Source: JAFGNB01 sp050304135
GTDB lineage: Bacteria > Fibrobacterota > Chitinivibrionia > Chitinivibrionales > Chitinispirillaceae
Assembly: GCA_050304135.1 (NCBI GenBank)
Contig: JBNLDC010000032.1
Coordinates: 15,729 to 79,728 of the forward strand
Length of the DNA stretch: 64,000 bases
Direction of reading: 5' to 3'
Under the pieces are notes generated by a model. It was not told where the DNA came from. It did not search any database and saw only the letters and a program-made list of their open reading frames with translations. Positions 9,864 through 17,820 of this stretch are shown here, in pieces. Positions within the stretch are counted from its first letter, which is position 1. Each line of letters starts with the position of its first letter. The position numbers and the translations under genes were made by a program.

Positions 9864-11607
9864 GCATACGGGAATACACGTTCCAACGACGCTCCTGAAC
9901 ATGATCAGGGGTGCCGCACTGCTTGTGGCTTTTGCCCTGACTGCCACCCCGTTTGCACAGTGCGGCATCGAGGAAAACGGGTATCTCTTCATGCATCCGT
10001 ATTTTCAGGGAACCGCGTGGAATGCCACCAGTTTTATTTCCAATATTCTGCCCGATATCGATATGTGCCTCGATAAGCCGGTCAATGCGGCTGCGGGAAA
10101 ACTCATGGAGCAGGGAACTTTTGTCTATACCACTGCTGATGGCACGATGTGGATTTCCACCGGTCCGCTTGCGGATAATGACTGTCCCTGCTGCAGACCG
10201 AGTATTCTGTTCGAAGAATCGCCGATTGAAATTACGCTTCCCGACGGGATCGATCTGCAACCGGAACTGCCTTTCTATCTTCCCGGTCGCGGTGGAGCGG
10301 AAGTTGATACCGCTTATCTTGTTGCCGTCGGATCGAATCAACGTGTTTACTGTCTCCATATCAGTACCGGAACCGGGGCAACCGGTGCCGTTGACACTAT
10401 AGAAATCCCGGATCTCGGGACTTCCGAACTTACTGGCGTCTGGGGTGAGGCACAGGCCGACGAATCTGATACCGCCGTCTGGATCGGCGGTAGTGAAGGA
10501 CTCCTTGTTCGTGTGCCAATCAGCAACAATCAGTGGGGTACTTCAGTAGCGCTTCAGGTGGACGCTTCCGAAACCGTGACAGCGGTGGGCGGCGGATATG
10601 TCGGCATGCTCTCCGGAGCACTGTACCGGCGGACGGGAGATGCGCTTACGGCAACCGGTGCGTCAGCGGATGGAGCACTGCGGTATGTGACCGGGCGTGT
10701 GGCGGTTGGTGATGGCGGCTCGGTACTGACATACAGGAACGGAACATGGCAGGTACAGACCTCCGGCAGTAACGATTTCCGGCTCGGGAATCTTAGCGCG
10801 AACGATACTGGTGCGGTGGTGGAACTGGTGGATGCTCAGTGGAAGTATTCGGTACTGCAGCTTTCAAACTCCCCAACCTCCATTGATTCTGTACCCCCGG
10901 AGACGGCAGGGGGCTTGAATGATAGTGCTTATGTGTTTGGTATCAATGGAATTTCGGTTGTTAGGGTGTTTTTGCGTGATACCGATGGCAACACAGCTTT
11001 GCCGCTGATCCAGCATAAACAGGGCTCCACGGCTACCACACTGGATAAGGGAGATGACGGTACTGTCCTGCAGCCGCAAACCCCGACGGCGTTAAGTTCA
11101 AGTCCGCTGGCATATTTCAACGACACCCTTATCACGTTGGAGCTTGGGCCGAAACAGGTTGTTGTGGAAGCAAAAGCACGGCGTGGCGACAATTTCGACG
11201 CGTCATGCTTATTTTACAAATGGGATTATTTTACCTACACCCGGAAACAGCCGTGGAGGCTCAACGATTCCCTGCTGGTCCACATCGGCAGTGATACCCT
11301 TCGTATTGTCAACAAGGCTGAGGCTACCGTTACCACTATTGCAAATACACTGGCAGCCAAATGCCGTGGAAAGACGATGCTTGCTTGTACGGGAAGAAGC
11401 ATACGCCTTATTCCCGGTAATGTCTCTGATGTCCGTCGGGTGGTCCTTGTTGATGCCGCTGGCCGTTGCGTCTGGAAATATGCAGGTAAATTATCTGTCG
11501 GTTCAGTCCTTACCTCACCACAGATTCCGCAGGGAATTCATTTACTCCGGATCGAATACGGTAGCGGTAGAGTTGAGTCGCGCAGGATTGTGTTTGTCGG
11601 TCGTTAG
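9847..11607 (+). CDS. Secreted beta-rich protein with C-terminal sorting-like domain
   Basis: An exported protein of 586 residues if ATG 9847 is used; AAGG lies six bases upstream and the start overlaps the Kelch gene by 17 bases. ATG 9901 gives a more usual signal peptide (IRGAALLVAFALTATPFAQC) but lacks a ribosome-binding site. The mature protein is Gly/Thr/Val-rich, with propeller-like repeats (GVWGEAQADESDTAVWIGG, YVTGRVAVGDGG). The last 65 residues (VVLVDAAGRCVW, PQGIHLLRIEYG, RRIVFVG) follow the pattern of type IX secretion C-terminal tails. No enzyme motif is recognised. It closes the TIGR02147 operon and ends before a strong palindromic terminator. Confidence 0.72.
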   Translation: MFTIRKHTGIHVPTTLLNMIRGAALLVAFALTATPFAQCGIEENGYLFMHPYFQGTAWNATSFISNILPDIDMCLDKPVNAAAGKLMEQGTFVYTTADGTMWISTGPLADNDCPCCRPSILFEESPIEITLPDGIDLQPELPFYLPGRGGAEVDTAYLVAVGSNQRVYCLHISTGTGATGAVDTIEIPDLGTSELTGVWGEAQADESDTAVWIGGSEGLLVRVPISNNQWGTSVALQVDASETVTAVGGGYVGMLSGALYRRTGDALTATGASADGALRYVTGRVAVGDGGSVLTYRNGTWQVQTSGSNDFRLGNLSANDTGAVVELVDAQWKYSVLQLSNSPTSIDSVPPETAGGLNDSAYVFGINGISVVRVFLRDTDGNTALPLIQHKQGSTATTLDKGDDGTVLQPQTPTALSSSPLAYFNDTLITLELGPKQVVVEAKARRGDNFDASCLFYKWDYFTYTRKQPWRLNDSLLVHIGSDTLRIVNKAEATVTTIANTLAAKCRGKTMLACTGRSIRLIPGNVSDVRRVVLVDAAGRCVWKYAGKLSVGSVLTSPQIPQGIHLLRIEYGSGRVESRRIVFVGR

Positions 11608-11636
11608 TGCGGCTTTCCCTGAAAAAAAAATTATTG

Positions 11637-11676
11637 AAACCAGCAGGGGCGTTCAATTGAACGCCCCTGCTGGTTT
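11637..11676. terminator. 40-base perfect palindrome, bidirectional terminator
   Basis: Two perfect 20-base arms meet at the central AATT of CGTTCAATTGAACG. A T5 run follows on the plus strand (11674-11678), and an A9 run precedes it, which becomes a T-run on the minus strand. It lies between the convergent 9847 gene and tsaE, so it should terminate both. Its centre is shared with the palindrome at 11707, so it may also be a dispersed repeat. Confidence 0.8.
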
Positions 11677-11706
11677 TTGTGAGATATCCTTTATTGGTGT
11701 CGGTAA

Positions 11707-11726
11707 GGACGTTCAATTGAACGTCC
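11707..11726. repeat. 20-base palindrome of the TAGGGACG repeat family
   Basis: A perfect palindrome, GGACGTTCAATTGAACGTCC, followed by CTAC. It shares the CGTTCAATTGAACG core with the palindrome 30 bases upstream. Its outer end (GTAGGGACG when read on the minus strand) recurs at 40560 and 63579. Confidence 0.7.
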
Positions 11727-11751
11727 CTACACCTGAGTTCCGAGATGGAAC

Positions 11752-12174
11752 TTACACCTCAAAATCAAAATTAATTTCCCGCTTGGTAATACCCCGGTCG
11801 GTAAACCTGATATAACGGGTGGCTGCATTCAGTACACCGGGAAACATGGTTGCCCACTCGATAATGCAGATGCCGTTTCCGGCGAGGTAGTCGTCGAAAC
11901 CGATTTCAATCAATTCAGACTGGTCGCTGAGCCGGTAAAAATCGAAATGGTACACCGGCATAACCGGCGTTTCATAAATGTTGACTATGGAAAAACTTGG
12001 TGACCGGACGATCACCGCGGGAGCGAGTTTATGCATGAACCCGCGGACAAATTCCGTTTTCCCGGTTCCGAGATCTCCTTCGAGTGCAAACACATCCCCT
12101 AAGGCGGCTTTCGCGGCTACCCGTGCGCCAAAGGAACGGGTTTCCTCAACCGATGCAACGGTAATCAGCGGCAT
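11752..12174 (-). CDS. tsaE: tRNA threonylcarbamoyladenosine biosynthesis ATPase TsaE
   Basis: Small P-loop ATPase of the TsaBDE complex that installs t6A37 on ANN-decoding tRNAs. The product is 140 residues, the usual size. Walker A is GDLGTGKTEF, followed by VRSPSFSIVNIYE and YHFDFYRL, both typical of TsaE, and CIIEWA (Walker B region). The ATG at 12174 overlaps the stop of the REC-PglZ gene (TGATG); a TTG three bases earlier is less likely. It is the last gene of the serS-kinase-regulator-tsaE operon. Confidence 0.93.
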   Translation of the reverse strand: MPLITVASVEETRSFGARVAAKAALGDVFALEGDLGTGKTEFVRGFMHKLAPAVIVRSPSFSIVNIYETPVMPVYHFDFYRLSDQSELIEIGFDDYLAGNGICIIEWATMFPGVLNAATRYIRFTDRGITKREINFDFEV

Positions 12175-13754
12175 CAATCCGCTCCCGGTGTCAGTATACC
12201 GATCGGGACAATGATCTCTTCCATGGAGATGCCTCCCTGCTGGAAGGTATTCCGGTAGTGCTTGTTGTAATGCTCGAATTTGTCGGGCTGCACGAAATAG
12301 TAGTTCTCCCGCGCGATCACGCAGGTGGTGTCATCACCGAATTTCGGAATACCGTAATGGGTCGGATCGGCAAGGTAGACAACGGTACGTTCATCCGAAG
12401 AGATCCCGGTGCCGAATTTGTACCGCAGGTTCGGGGTGAGGCTCTTGGAACTGTACAGTTCGGTACCCCGGCTGCAGAGAACACTTCCGTGATCAGACAG
12501 TACGACAACGCGGCAGTCCTGCTCCGCGACTTCCCGCAACAGGTTCAGCAGAGCGGACCGTTTGAACCACGACCGTGTCAGTGCACGCATGCCGCTCTCG
12601 TCGTTGGTGAGTTCCTGCATGATTCCTGAGGCGGTACTTACCTGACGGACCTGATCAAAAAAGTCAACAACAAAGGTGATGAGACTGCTCTTGCGGCATG
12701 ATTCGACACGGGAATGGAGATGCTCCGGTTCAAGGCGATCGGTGATTCTGGTGAACCACGGTTCGTCTGCCGTTACCGGATAACCGAGCCGTGTCAGATG
12801 CTCCGAGAGCACTTGTTCCTCAACGAGGTGCGTCTTTACGGTATCGGAATCTTCGGTAAGAAAGAGTTCCGCACTGTTTCCTTCGGCGATTTCACCCGGC
12901 AGTTTTCCGCTGAAGAGTGCCATTCGGGCAAACGTGTCGTCGGTCGGGAGTGTTGAGTAGAAATAGTGACGGTCAACACGGAAGAACTTCTTGAGAACCG
13001 ATTCGATACCGATATACTGATCGAGCCTCATGCCGCTCAGAACAATGAGGTAGGTCTTTTTACCCGATGCGAGAAGGGGAGCAATATGCCGTTCAATGAC
13101 GCCGGTTGACAGAAGGGGTGCTTCTGTTCCCTCTTTTATCCAGTGCGCGTAATTTTCGATAATTGATGCGGAGAAGAGTGCGTTGCAGTCTGATTTTTGT
13201 CCGGAGTGTGTCTGCCTGATTCCTTCGTCGTCGACGGATTCGAGTGCCAGATCCCAACCGGTGATGTTCTCGTACATTCTGAACCATTGCTGCGGAGAGA
13301 GGTACCCCGAAAGATGTGAACGGTTTTCCGAGTAACTCCGGATGAACCGCTGGGCGATATTTTTAGAGACGATTCTCCGGGAATCAAGCAGGTTCTTGCA
13401 GACTAGAAGAATCTGACTCGGATTGACGGGCTTAGTGAGGTAGCCGTCGATTTTTTTGCCGAGCGCATCATCCATGAGCTGCTCTTCTTCGCTTTTGGTA
13501 ACCATGACAACCGGTAGATCGGGGTTGATATCCTTGATTTTCTCGAGCGTCGTCAGCCCGCTTTTTCCGGGCATCTGCTCGTCGAGCAGGACAATGTCGA
13601 AGCCCTGCGGCTTGTCGCTGACGAGTTCGATTGCATCATCGCCGCAGAAAACAGGGACAACACTGTAGCCCCGTGTTTCAAGGAACATGATATGTGAGCG
13701 GAGATATTCAATCTCGTCATCCGCCCAGAGAATCCGTTTTCTTCCTGCTGCCAT
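12174..13754 (-). CDS. porX: PorX-like response regulator (REC + PglZ/alkaline-phosphatase-fold domain)
   Basis: A 526-residue two-domain regulator. Residues 6-120 form a receiver with acidic pocket DDE, phosphoacceptor Asp58 (VLLDEQMPG), Thr86 and Lys108 (LTKP). Residues of about 200-510 form a PglZ domain with LPT (Thr271), FSGKLP and LSDHGS (Asp421-His422). This order is that of PorX, which in Bacteroidota controls type IX secretion and whose PglZ domain has phosphodiesterase activity. Position 240-241 reads SG where I would expect the metal-binding Asp (an IDNLR-type motif), so activity may be altered. It starts 16 bases after the histidine kinase gene and overlaps tsaE. The name rests on architecture and the adjacent kinase. 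Confidence 0.85.
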   Translation of the reverse strand: MAAGRKRILWADDEIEYLRSHIMFLETRGYSVVPVFCGDDAIELVSDKPQGFDIVLLDEQMPGKSGLTTLEKIKDINPDLPVVMVTKSEEEQLMDDALGKKIDGYLTKPVNPSQILLVCKNLLDSRRIVSKNIAQRFIRSYSENRSHLSGYLSPQQWFRMYENITGWDLALESVDDEGIRQTHSGQKSDCNALFSASIIENYAHWIKEGTEAPLLSTGVIERHIAPLLASGKKTYLIVLSGMRLDQYIGIESVLKKFFRVDRHYFYSTLPTDDTFARMALFSGKLPGEIAEGNSAELFLTEDSDTVKTHLVEEQVLSEHLTRLGYPVTADEPWFTRITDRLEPEHLHSRVESCRKSSLITFVVDFFDQVRQVSTASGIMQELTNDESGMRALTRSWFKRSALLNLLREVAEQDCRVVVLSDHGSVLCSRGTELYSSKSLTPNLRYKFGTGISSDERTVVYLADPTHYGIPKFGDDTTCVIARENYYFVQPDKFEHYNKHYRNTFQQGGISMEEIIVPIGILTPGAD

Positions 13755-13770
13755 ACAGCTCTCCCTCTTC

Positions 13771-15087
13771 TTAGACTGGTGCCGGTTCCGGTTTTTTACT
13801 CACCGGAAGGTCGACATGGAATGTAGTGCCACGGTCACGTTGCGACCAGGCTACATAAATTTCACCTTTATGATAATCGTCAATAATCCGTTTTGCAAGA
13901 GTCAACCCGAGCCCCCACCCCCGTCGTTTGGTGGTGTACCCCGGTGAAAATACTTTTTTCTGCGATTCCCAGGATATTCCTCTACCGTTGTCCGTTACCT
14001 TCACCCTGACCGTGTTACGCTCGATAAGATGTTCGGTGCTGATGACGATCATTCCATCATCCACGGTTATCGCGTCGATGGCGTTTTTCAGCAGATTTTC
14101 AAATACCCATTCAAGCAGGTCGCGGTTCGCATGGACAAGCGGCGTGGTGGTGAAATTGTATTCGATGGTAATCCGTTTGCGCAGAAGCGGCAATCGCATC
14201 GTAAAATATGCTGAAACATCGGAGAGAATATTGCGCAGATCACACGGAACCATCTTCGGTGTGGACCCGATCTGACTGAACCGAGCGGTAACCCTCGAGA
14301 GCCGTTTGAGATCACTGCTCATGCTGCTGAGCACCTTGCGACTTTCCGGGGAGTCAAGTTTCGGATCATCCTCCATTGTCGCGCGGAGATATTCCACCCA
14401 TCCCATGATAGAGGAGAGCGGTGTCCCGAGCTGGTGTGCGGTCTCTTTCGCCAGACCGACCCAGAGGTTGCTCCGTTCGGTAACCCGGATATTGTGGAAC
14501 GCCAGATACAGCAGGAGTATGAACGCTGCACCGAGGCCTATCTCGAGTACCGGCATCAGGTAGAGACCACGGATAAGCAGACTGTTGCCGTACATGAGGT
14601 ACCCGAGCAGATGCGTACTGTCACCGCCCAGATATACGGGTGAAGGAACGAACGAATGGCGCAGCAATTTGATCTTACGTTCAAAACGGCGGTGGGTACC
14701 GGAAGCGGATTCCCTGCCGCCGTTGACAAGAGCTGAATCCGGGAGAGGCTTTCTGCCGAGGTTTTTCCAGTAGACGGGCTTCCACGATGCATCGGTAAAT
14801 ATGATCGGATTGGTGGTGGTGTGCAGCAGCTGTTCCACAATACCGTGGAGTTCTCCTTCCTGCAGGGAATCGGTGACCGTCATACCGATAAGCTCTGCAT
14901 ACGCGCGGGTAAGTCCGGTTGTTTCCGCTTTAAGGCGGCTGATGACCATCCACGAGTAAAGACTGTAGCCGACCATGGCGAAGGCGCAGAGCACAAACAG
15001 CGTATTTTTCCGTGTAAACGGACGAATCCTCATAAAGATGAAATACAGCAGTGGAGCGCTGACGATTCTACTGAACCACGATTTCAC
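13771..15087 (-). CDS. porY: PorY-like sensor histidine kinase
   Basis: A 438-residue membrane kinase. Helices at about 29-50 and 174-196 bracket an extracytoplasmic sensor region of about 120 residues. The H-box WVGLAKETAHQLGTPLSSI holds His218, in the form typical of PorY-type kinases of the Bacteroidota superphylum. The N-box (ENLLKNAIDAI), G1 (DNGRGI) and G2 (GWGLGLTLAKRI) are intact, so it should be an active kinase. The ATG overlaps the serS stop (ATGA, 15084-15087), and the REC-PglZ regulator follows 16 bases downstream and is the evident partner. The signal sensed is not known. Confidence 0.88.
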   Translation of the reverse strand: MKSWFSRIVSAPLLYFIFMRIRPFTRKNTLFVLCAFAMVGYSLYSWMVISRLKAETTGLTRAYAELIGMTVTDSLQEGELHGIVEQLLHTTTNPIIFTDASWKPVYWKNLGRKPLPDSALVNGGRESASGTHRRFERKIKLLRHSFVPSPVYLGGDSTHLLGYLMYGNSLLIRGLYLMPVLEIGLGAAFILLLYLAFHNIRVTERSNLWVGLAKETAHQLGTPLSSIMGWVEYLRATMEDDPKLDSPESRKVLSSMSSDLKRLSRVTARFSQIGSTPKMVPCDLRNILSDVSAYFTMRLPLLRKRITIEYNFTTTPLVHANRDLLEWVFENLLKNAIDAITVDDGMIVISTEHLIERNTVRVKVTDNGRGISWESQKKVFSPGYTTKRRGWGLGLTLAKRIIDDYHKGEIYVAWSQRDRGTTFHVDLPVSKKPEPAPV

Positions 15088-16361
15088 CGGGGGCGGATCT
15101 CCGTAGTTCCCTGCATCCAGGGGTGCAGGACTTCAGGTACGCGGATGGTACCACCCGCCGTCTGGAAAGTTTCAAGAATCGCCACCAGGATCCGGGCGGT
15201 TGCAAGCCCGCTGCCGTTGAGCGTGTGGACAAACCGTGGTTTGTCGCCGTTTTCGGGACGGTACCGGATATTCATGCGACGTGCCTGAAAGTCCTCAAAA
15301 TTACTGCAGGAGGAGACCTCGAGGAATTTACCCTCGCCGGGTGCCCAGGCTTCAAGATCGTAGCACTTTGCGGCTGCAAAGGAGAGATCCGCATCGCAGA
15401 GCGTTAGTACACGGTAATGCAGACCCAATGCCTTGAGTATCGCCTCCGCGTCGCCGCGCAGCAGTTCAAGTTCATCGAAGGATGTTTCAGGTTGCACCAT
15501 TTTCACCAGCTCGACTTTGTTGAACTGGTGGACACGCAGGTATCCTTTGGTGTCTTTGCCGTAACTTCCCGCTTCGCGCCGGAAACAGGCGCTGTAGGCA
15601 CAGTACTTTACCGGCAGCTGCGCCTGATCGAGAATTTCGTCGCGGTGCAGATTGGTAACAGGTACCTCGGCGGTGGGGATGCAGAAGAGGTCGTCTTCGC
15701 CCATGAAGTACATCTGTTCTTCGCTTTTCGGGAGCTGTCCGGTTCCGAACAGGCTGGCCCGGTTGACGAGAAACGGGGGGAAGATTTCAAGATAGCCGTG
15801 TCGGCGGGTATGCGTATCAAGAAAGAAACTGATCAGCGCCCGTTCAAGCAGTGCTCCCGCTCCCTTGAGTACCGGGAAGCCGGCACCGGAGATCTTTGCC
15901 CCCCGGGGAAAGTCGATGATATCGAGTGCGGTTCCGAGCTCGATGTGGTCCTTGGGTTGGAAGTCAAACTGCGGAGGGGTACCCCAGATGGCCGATTCGA
16001 CGTTGTCCTTTTCACTCAAGCCGTGCGGGACGCTGCTGTGCGGGACGTTGGGGATGCGGATCAGATGCTCATGGACGGCGTCTTCGATCTCTTTCTGTTT
16101 TCCATCAAGCTCCTTAATCTGCTCGGATACGGTCTTCATATCCGCGATCACCTGCGATGCGTCTTTTTTCTCTTTTTTGAGCGCGGCAATCTCCATCGAT
16201 CGGGTATTACGGAGGTTTTTGAGACGTTCCACCTCCTGTATCGCTTCGCGGCGCCGGTTGTCGAGATCAAGAATGGCATCAATATCCACCGGGCTTTTTT
16301 TATTGGCAGTGGCGGTTTTTATGGCATCCGGACTGGTTCTGATCCGCTGTATATCGAGCAT
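15084..16361 (-). CDS. serS: Seryl-tRNA synthetase
   Basis: Charges tRNA-Ser with serine. The protein is 425 residues, normal for bacterial SerRS, with the N-terminal coiled-coil arm (about 30-100, Lys/Glu rich) and a class II core: motif 2 FRREAGSYGKDTKG and motif 3 HTLNGSGLATAR. TAEVPVTN in the serine-binding region is intact. An AGGAG lies upstream of the ATG, and a TATATT box (minus strand, 16399-16404) is 38 bases from the start. It leads the operon with the two-component pair and tsaE. Confidence 0.97.
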   Translation of the reverse strand: MLDIQRIRTSPDAIKTATANKKSPVDIDAILDLDNRRREAIQEVERLKNLRNTRSMEIAALKKEKKDASQVIADMKTVSEQIKELDGKQKEIEDAVHEHLIRIPNVPHSSVPHGLSEKDNVESAIWGTPPQFDFQPKDHIELGTALDIIDFPRGAKISGAGFPVLKGAGALLERALISFFLDTHTRRHGYLEIFPPFLVNRASLFGTGQLPKSEEQMYFMGEDDLFCIPTAEVPVTNLHRDEILDQAQLPVKYCAYSACFRREAGSYGKDTKGYLRVHQFNKVELVKMVQPETSFDELELLRGDAEAILKALGLHYRVLTLCDADLSFAAAKCYDLEAWAPGEGKFLEVSSCSNFEDFQARRMNIRYRPENGDKPRFVHTLNGSGLATARILVAILETFQTAGGTIRVPEVLHPWMQGTTEIRPR

Positions 16362-16562
16362 GGGTCGGGTCTCCTGAAAGGTGTGGTAAAGAGCTTAAAA
16401 TATACTATGGAACTAGGTCAGTTAAAGCTGCGGAGTATCTCTCGCTTTGCGGTTCACTACCTGATGGTACCGGACTTCATCCTGTTTGCCTGTACAGGCG
16501 GGTGAATATAAAGGGGTGAAACCACCTCTGATCGTGTACTGGAGACCGTTCTATGAAAAAAC

Positions 16563-16602
16563 GTTAAAATATTGCGGTGTTAAATATTTTTGGTGTTAAA
16601 AG
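16563..16602 (+). repeat. 16-base tandem repeat, two and a half copies, possible operator
   Basis: Units begin GTTAAAATATT (16563-16578), GTTAAATATTT (16579-16594) and GTTAAAAG (16595-16602). The fixed 16-base spacing and the GTTAAA(A/T) head suggest repeated protein-binding sites upstream of the TIGR02147 gene. Confidence 0.6.
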
Positions 16603-16631
16603 TGTCTAAAGGCTGTAATTTACCCTACATC

Positions 16632-16647
16632 GTTCTATAGATAGAAC
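16632..16647. promoter_or_regulatory. Palindrome GTTCTAT-AG-ATAGAAC, possible operator
   Basis: Perfect 7-base arms with a 2-base spacer, 71 bases before the TIGR02147 start. It is a candidate binding site for an HTH regulator, perhaps for autoregulation. Confidence 0.5.
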
Positions 16648-16717
16648 TCAAAATGGTGCAGGGTGCATTGGCAACGGCTATTGGTGAAGGTATATTGAAG
16701 TTGAAAGGGGTTGGCAG

Positions 16718-17542
16718 ATGATAGAGGTGTTCGACTATTTCGATTACCGGAAATACCTGGTAGCGTGGTTCAGGGAGAAAAAACGTGAGAATCCGGGCTA
16801 TTCATTCCGTGTCCTTGCTGATCATGCCGGTTTCAAGTCTAAAAGTTTTATGGCACACGTTATGGAGGGAAAAGCGAATCTCTCTGAAAATTCATTGTTC
16901 GCATTGGGGCGGGCGCTCAAACTTTCTTCTAAAGAGTTCTCCTATTTCACGTCACTCGTACGATTCAACCAGGCCCGGGATCAGCGGCAGCGCGAACAGT
17001 ACTTTCAGGAGCTTCTCAGGGGAGGTGCCCGACAAAAAGCACGGACCATGCTGGAACATGAGTATGAATTTTATTCAAAATGGTACCACAATACCATCCG
17101 GGAACTGGTTACGATGGTCGATTTCAGGGATGATTACGCGGCATTGGGGAGGATGCTGGTACCACCGATATCCGCCGTCAAGGCACGGCGCTCGGTACAA
17201 CTTGTACTGCGGCTGGGATTGGTTGAGAAGGCTGGTGGACAGTATCGGGTTACCGATAAAATCCTGAAGACCGGTGACGATATCCGTTCGGTTGCCGTTA
17301 CCGGTTTTCACCGGCAGAATCTTGAGATTACCGGAAGCGCACTTGACCGGTATCCTGTTGATGAGCGGGAAATAAGTTGTGTGGTCGGAGGAATGTCAGA
17401 TGAGTGTTTCAGGCAGGTAAAGAGTGAAATACAGGAGTTCAGAAAGAAAATCGTTTCCATCATCAGTAATGACGCACGAAAGGCCAACCGTGTTTATCAT
17501 GTCAATTTTCAATGCTTCCCCACGGCGGTGTCACATGAATAG
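16718..17542 (+). CDS. TIGR02147 family protein (second paralogue)
   Basis: A 274-residue paralogue of the 6856 product with the same landmarks: FDYFDYRKYLVAWF at the N-terminus, an HTH-like segment around SFRVLADHAGFKSKSFMAHV, EFYSKWYHNTIREL, DRYPVDEREIS and C-terminal RVYHVNFQCFP. It is probably a cytoplasmic DNA-binding regulator. GAAAGGGG precedes the start, and the upstream region carries tandem repeats and a palindrome. The 3' end overlaps the next small exported gene by 8 bases, repeating the coupling seen at 7680. Confidence 0.88.
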   Translation: MIEVFDYFDYRKYLVAWFREKKRENPGYSFRVLADHAGFKSKSFMAHVMEGKANLSENSLFALGRALKLSSKEFSYFTSLVRFNQARDQRQREQYFQELLRGGARQKARTMLEHEYEFYSKWYHNTIRELVTMVDFRDDYAALGRMLVPPISAVKARRSVQLVLRLGLVEKAGGQYRVTDKILKTGDDIRSVAVTGFHRQNLEITGSALDRYPVDEREISCVVGGMSDECFRQVKSEIQEFRKKIVSIISNDARKANRVYHVNFQCFPTAVSHE

Positions 17543-17792
17543 GAATCCCGGAATCCGCCGCCGCTGTGGATCGATGCTATCGATTGCCGCGGTGCTTCTG
17601 TGGAGCGCCGTGCTCATGCTCTATCTTGACTGCTCCTCCGGTGTGTTTGATATCTCCGGAAATCCTTCGGATATCGGAGGGGCGCAGGAGGCTCAGGTAC
17701 CTGATACGCTTCCTGTTCCCGACAGCGTGGAGATCTATGATATTTTTGAAGGTGGAATGTATGGTGATAGTTACGAAGGACTGTCGAAATAA
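17535..17792 (+). CDS. Small exported or lipoprotein-like protein coupled to TIGR02147
   Basis: An 85-residue product. After a basic start (NRNPGIRRRCGS) comes a hydrophobic helix ending LYLD-C, a non-standard lipobox, then an acidic, Pro-rich tail (VPDTLPVPDSVEIYDIFEGG). The ATG at 17535 lies inside the end of the TIGR02147 gene (8-base overlap), so translation is probably coupled. No known domain is recognised. The position mirrors that of the Kelch lipoprotein after the first TIGR02147 gene. Confidence 0.7.
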   Translation: MNRNPGIRRRCGSMLSIAAVLLWSAVLMLYLDCSSGVFDISGNPSDIGGAQEAQVPDTLPVPDSVEIYDIFEGGMYGDSYEGLSK

Positions 17793-17820
17793 TAACACTT
17801 GTTATCTGTTTGGAGGAGTC

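Larger units (their letters stand above)
16362..16717. other. Divergent intergenic region between serS and the second TIGR02147 gene
   Basis: About 355 bases with divergent promoters. It holds the serS -10 candidate (16399-16404), the 16-base tandem repeats at 16563, the palindrome at 16632 and a plus-strand TATATT at 16691-16696. No gene is seen. Confidence 0.6.

Noticed and set aside
16563..16602. Tandem 16-base units considered as a CRISPR fragment or replication iterons
   Set aside because: The units are contiguous without spacers, only 2.5 copies are present, and there is no cas, rep or dnaA gene nearby.
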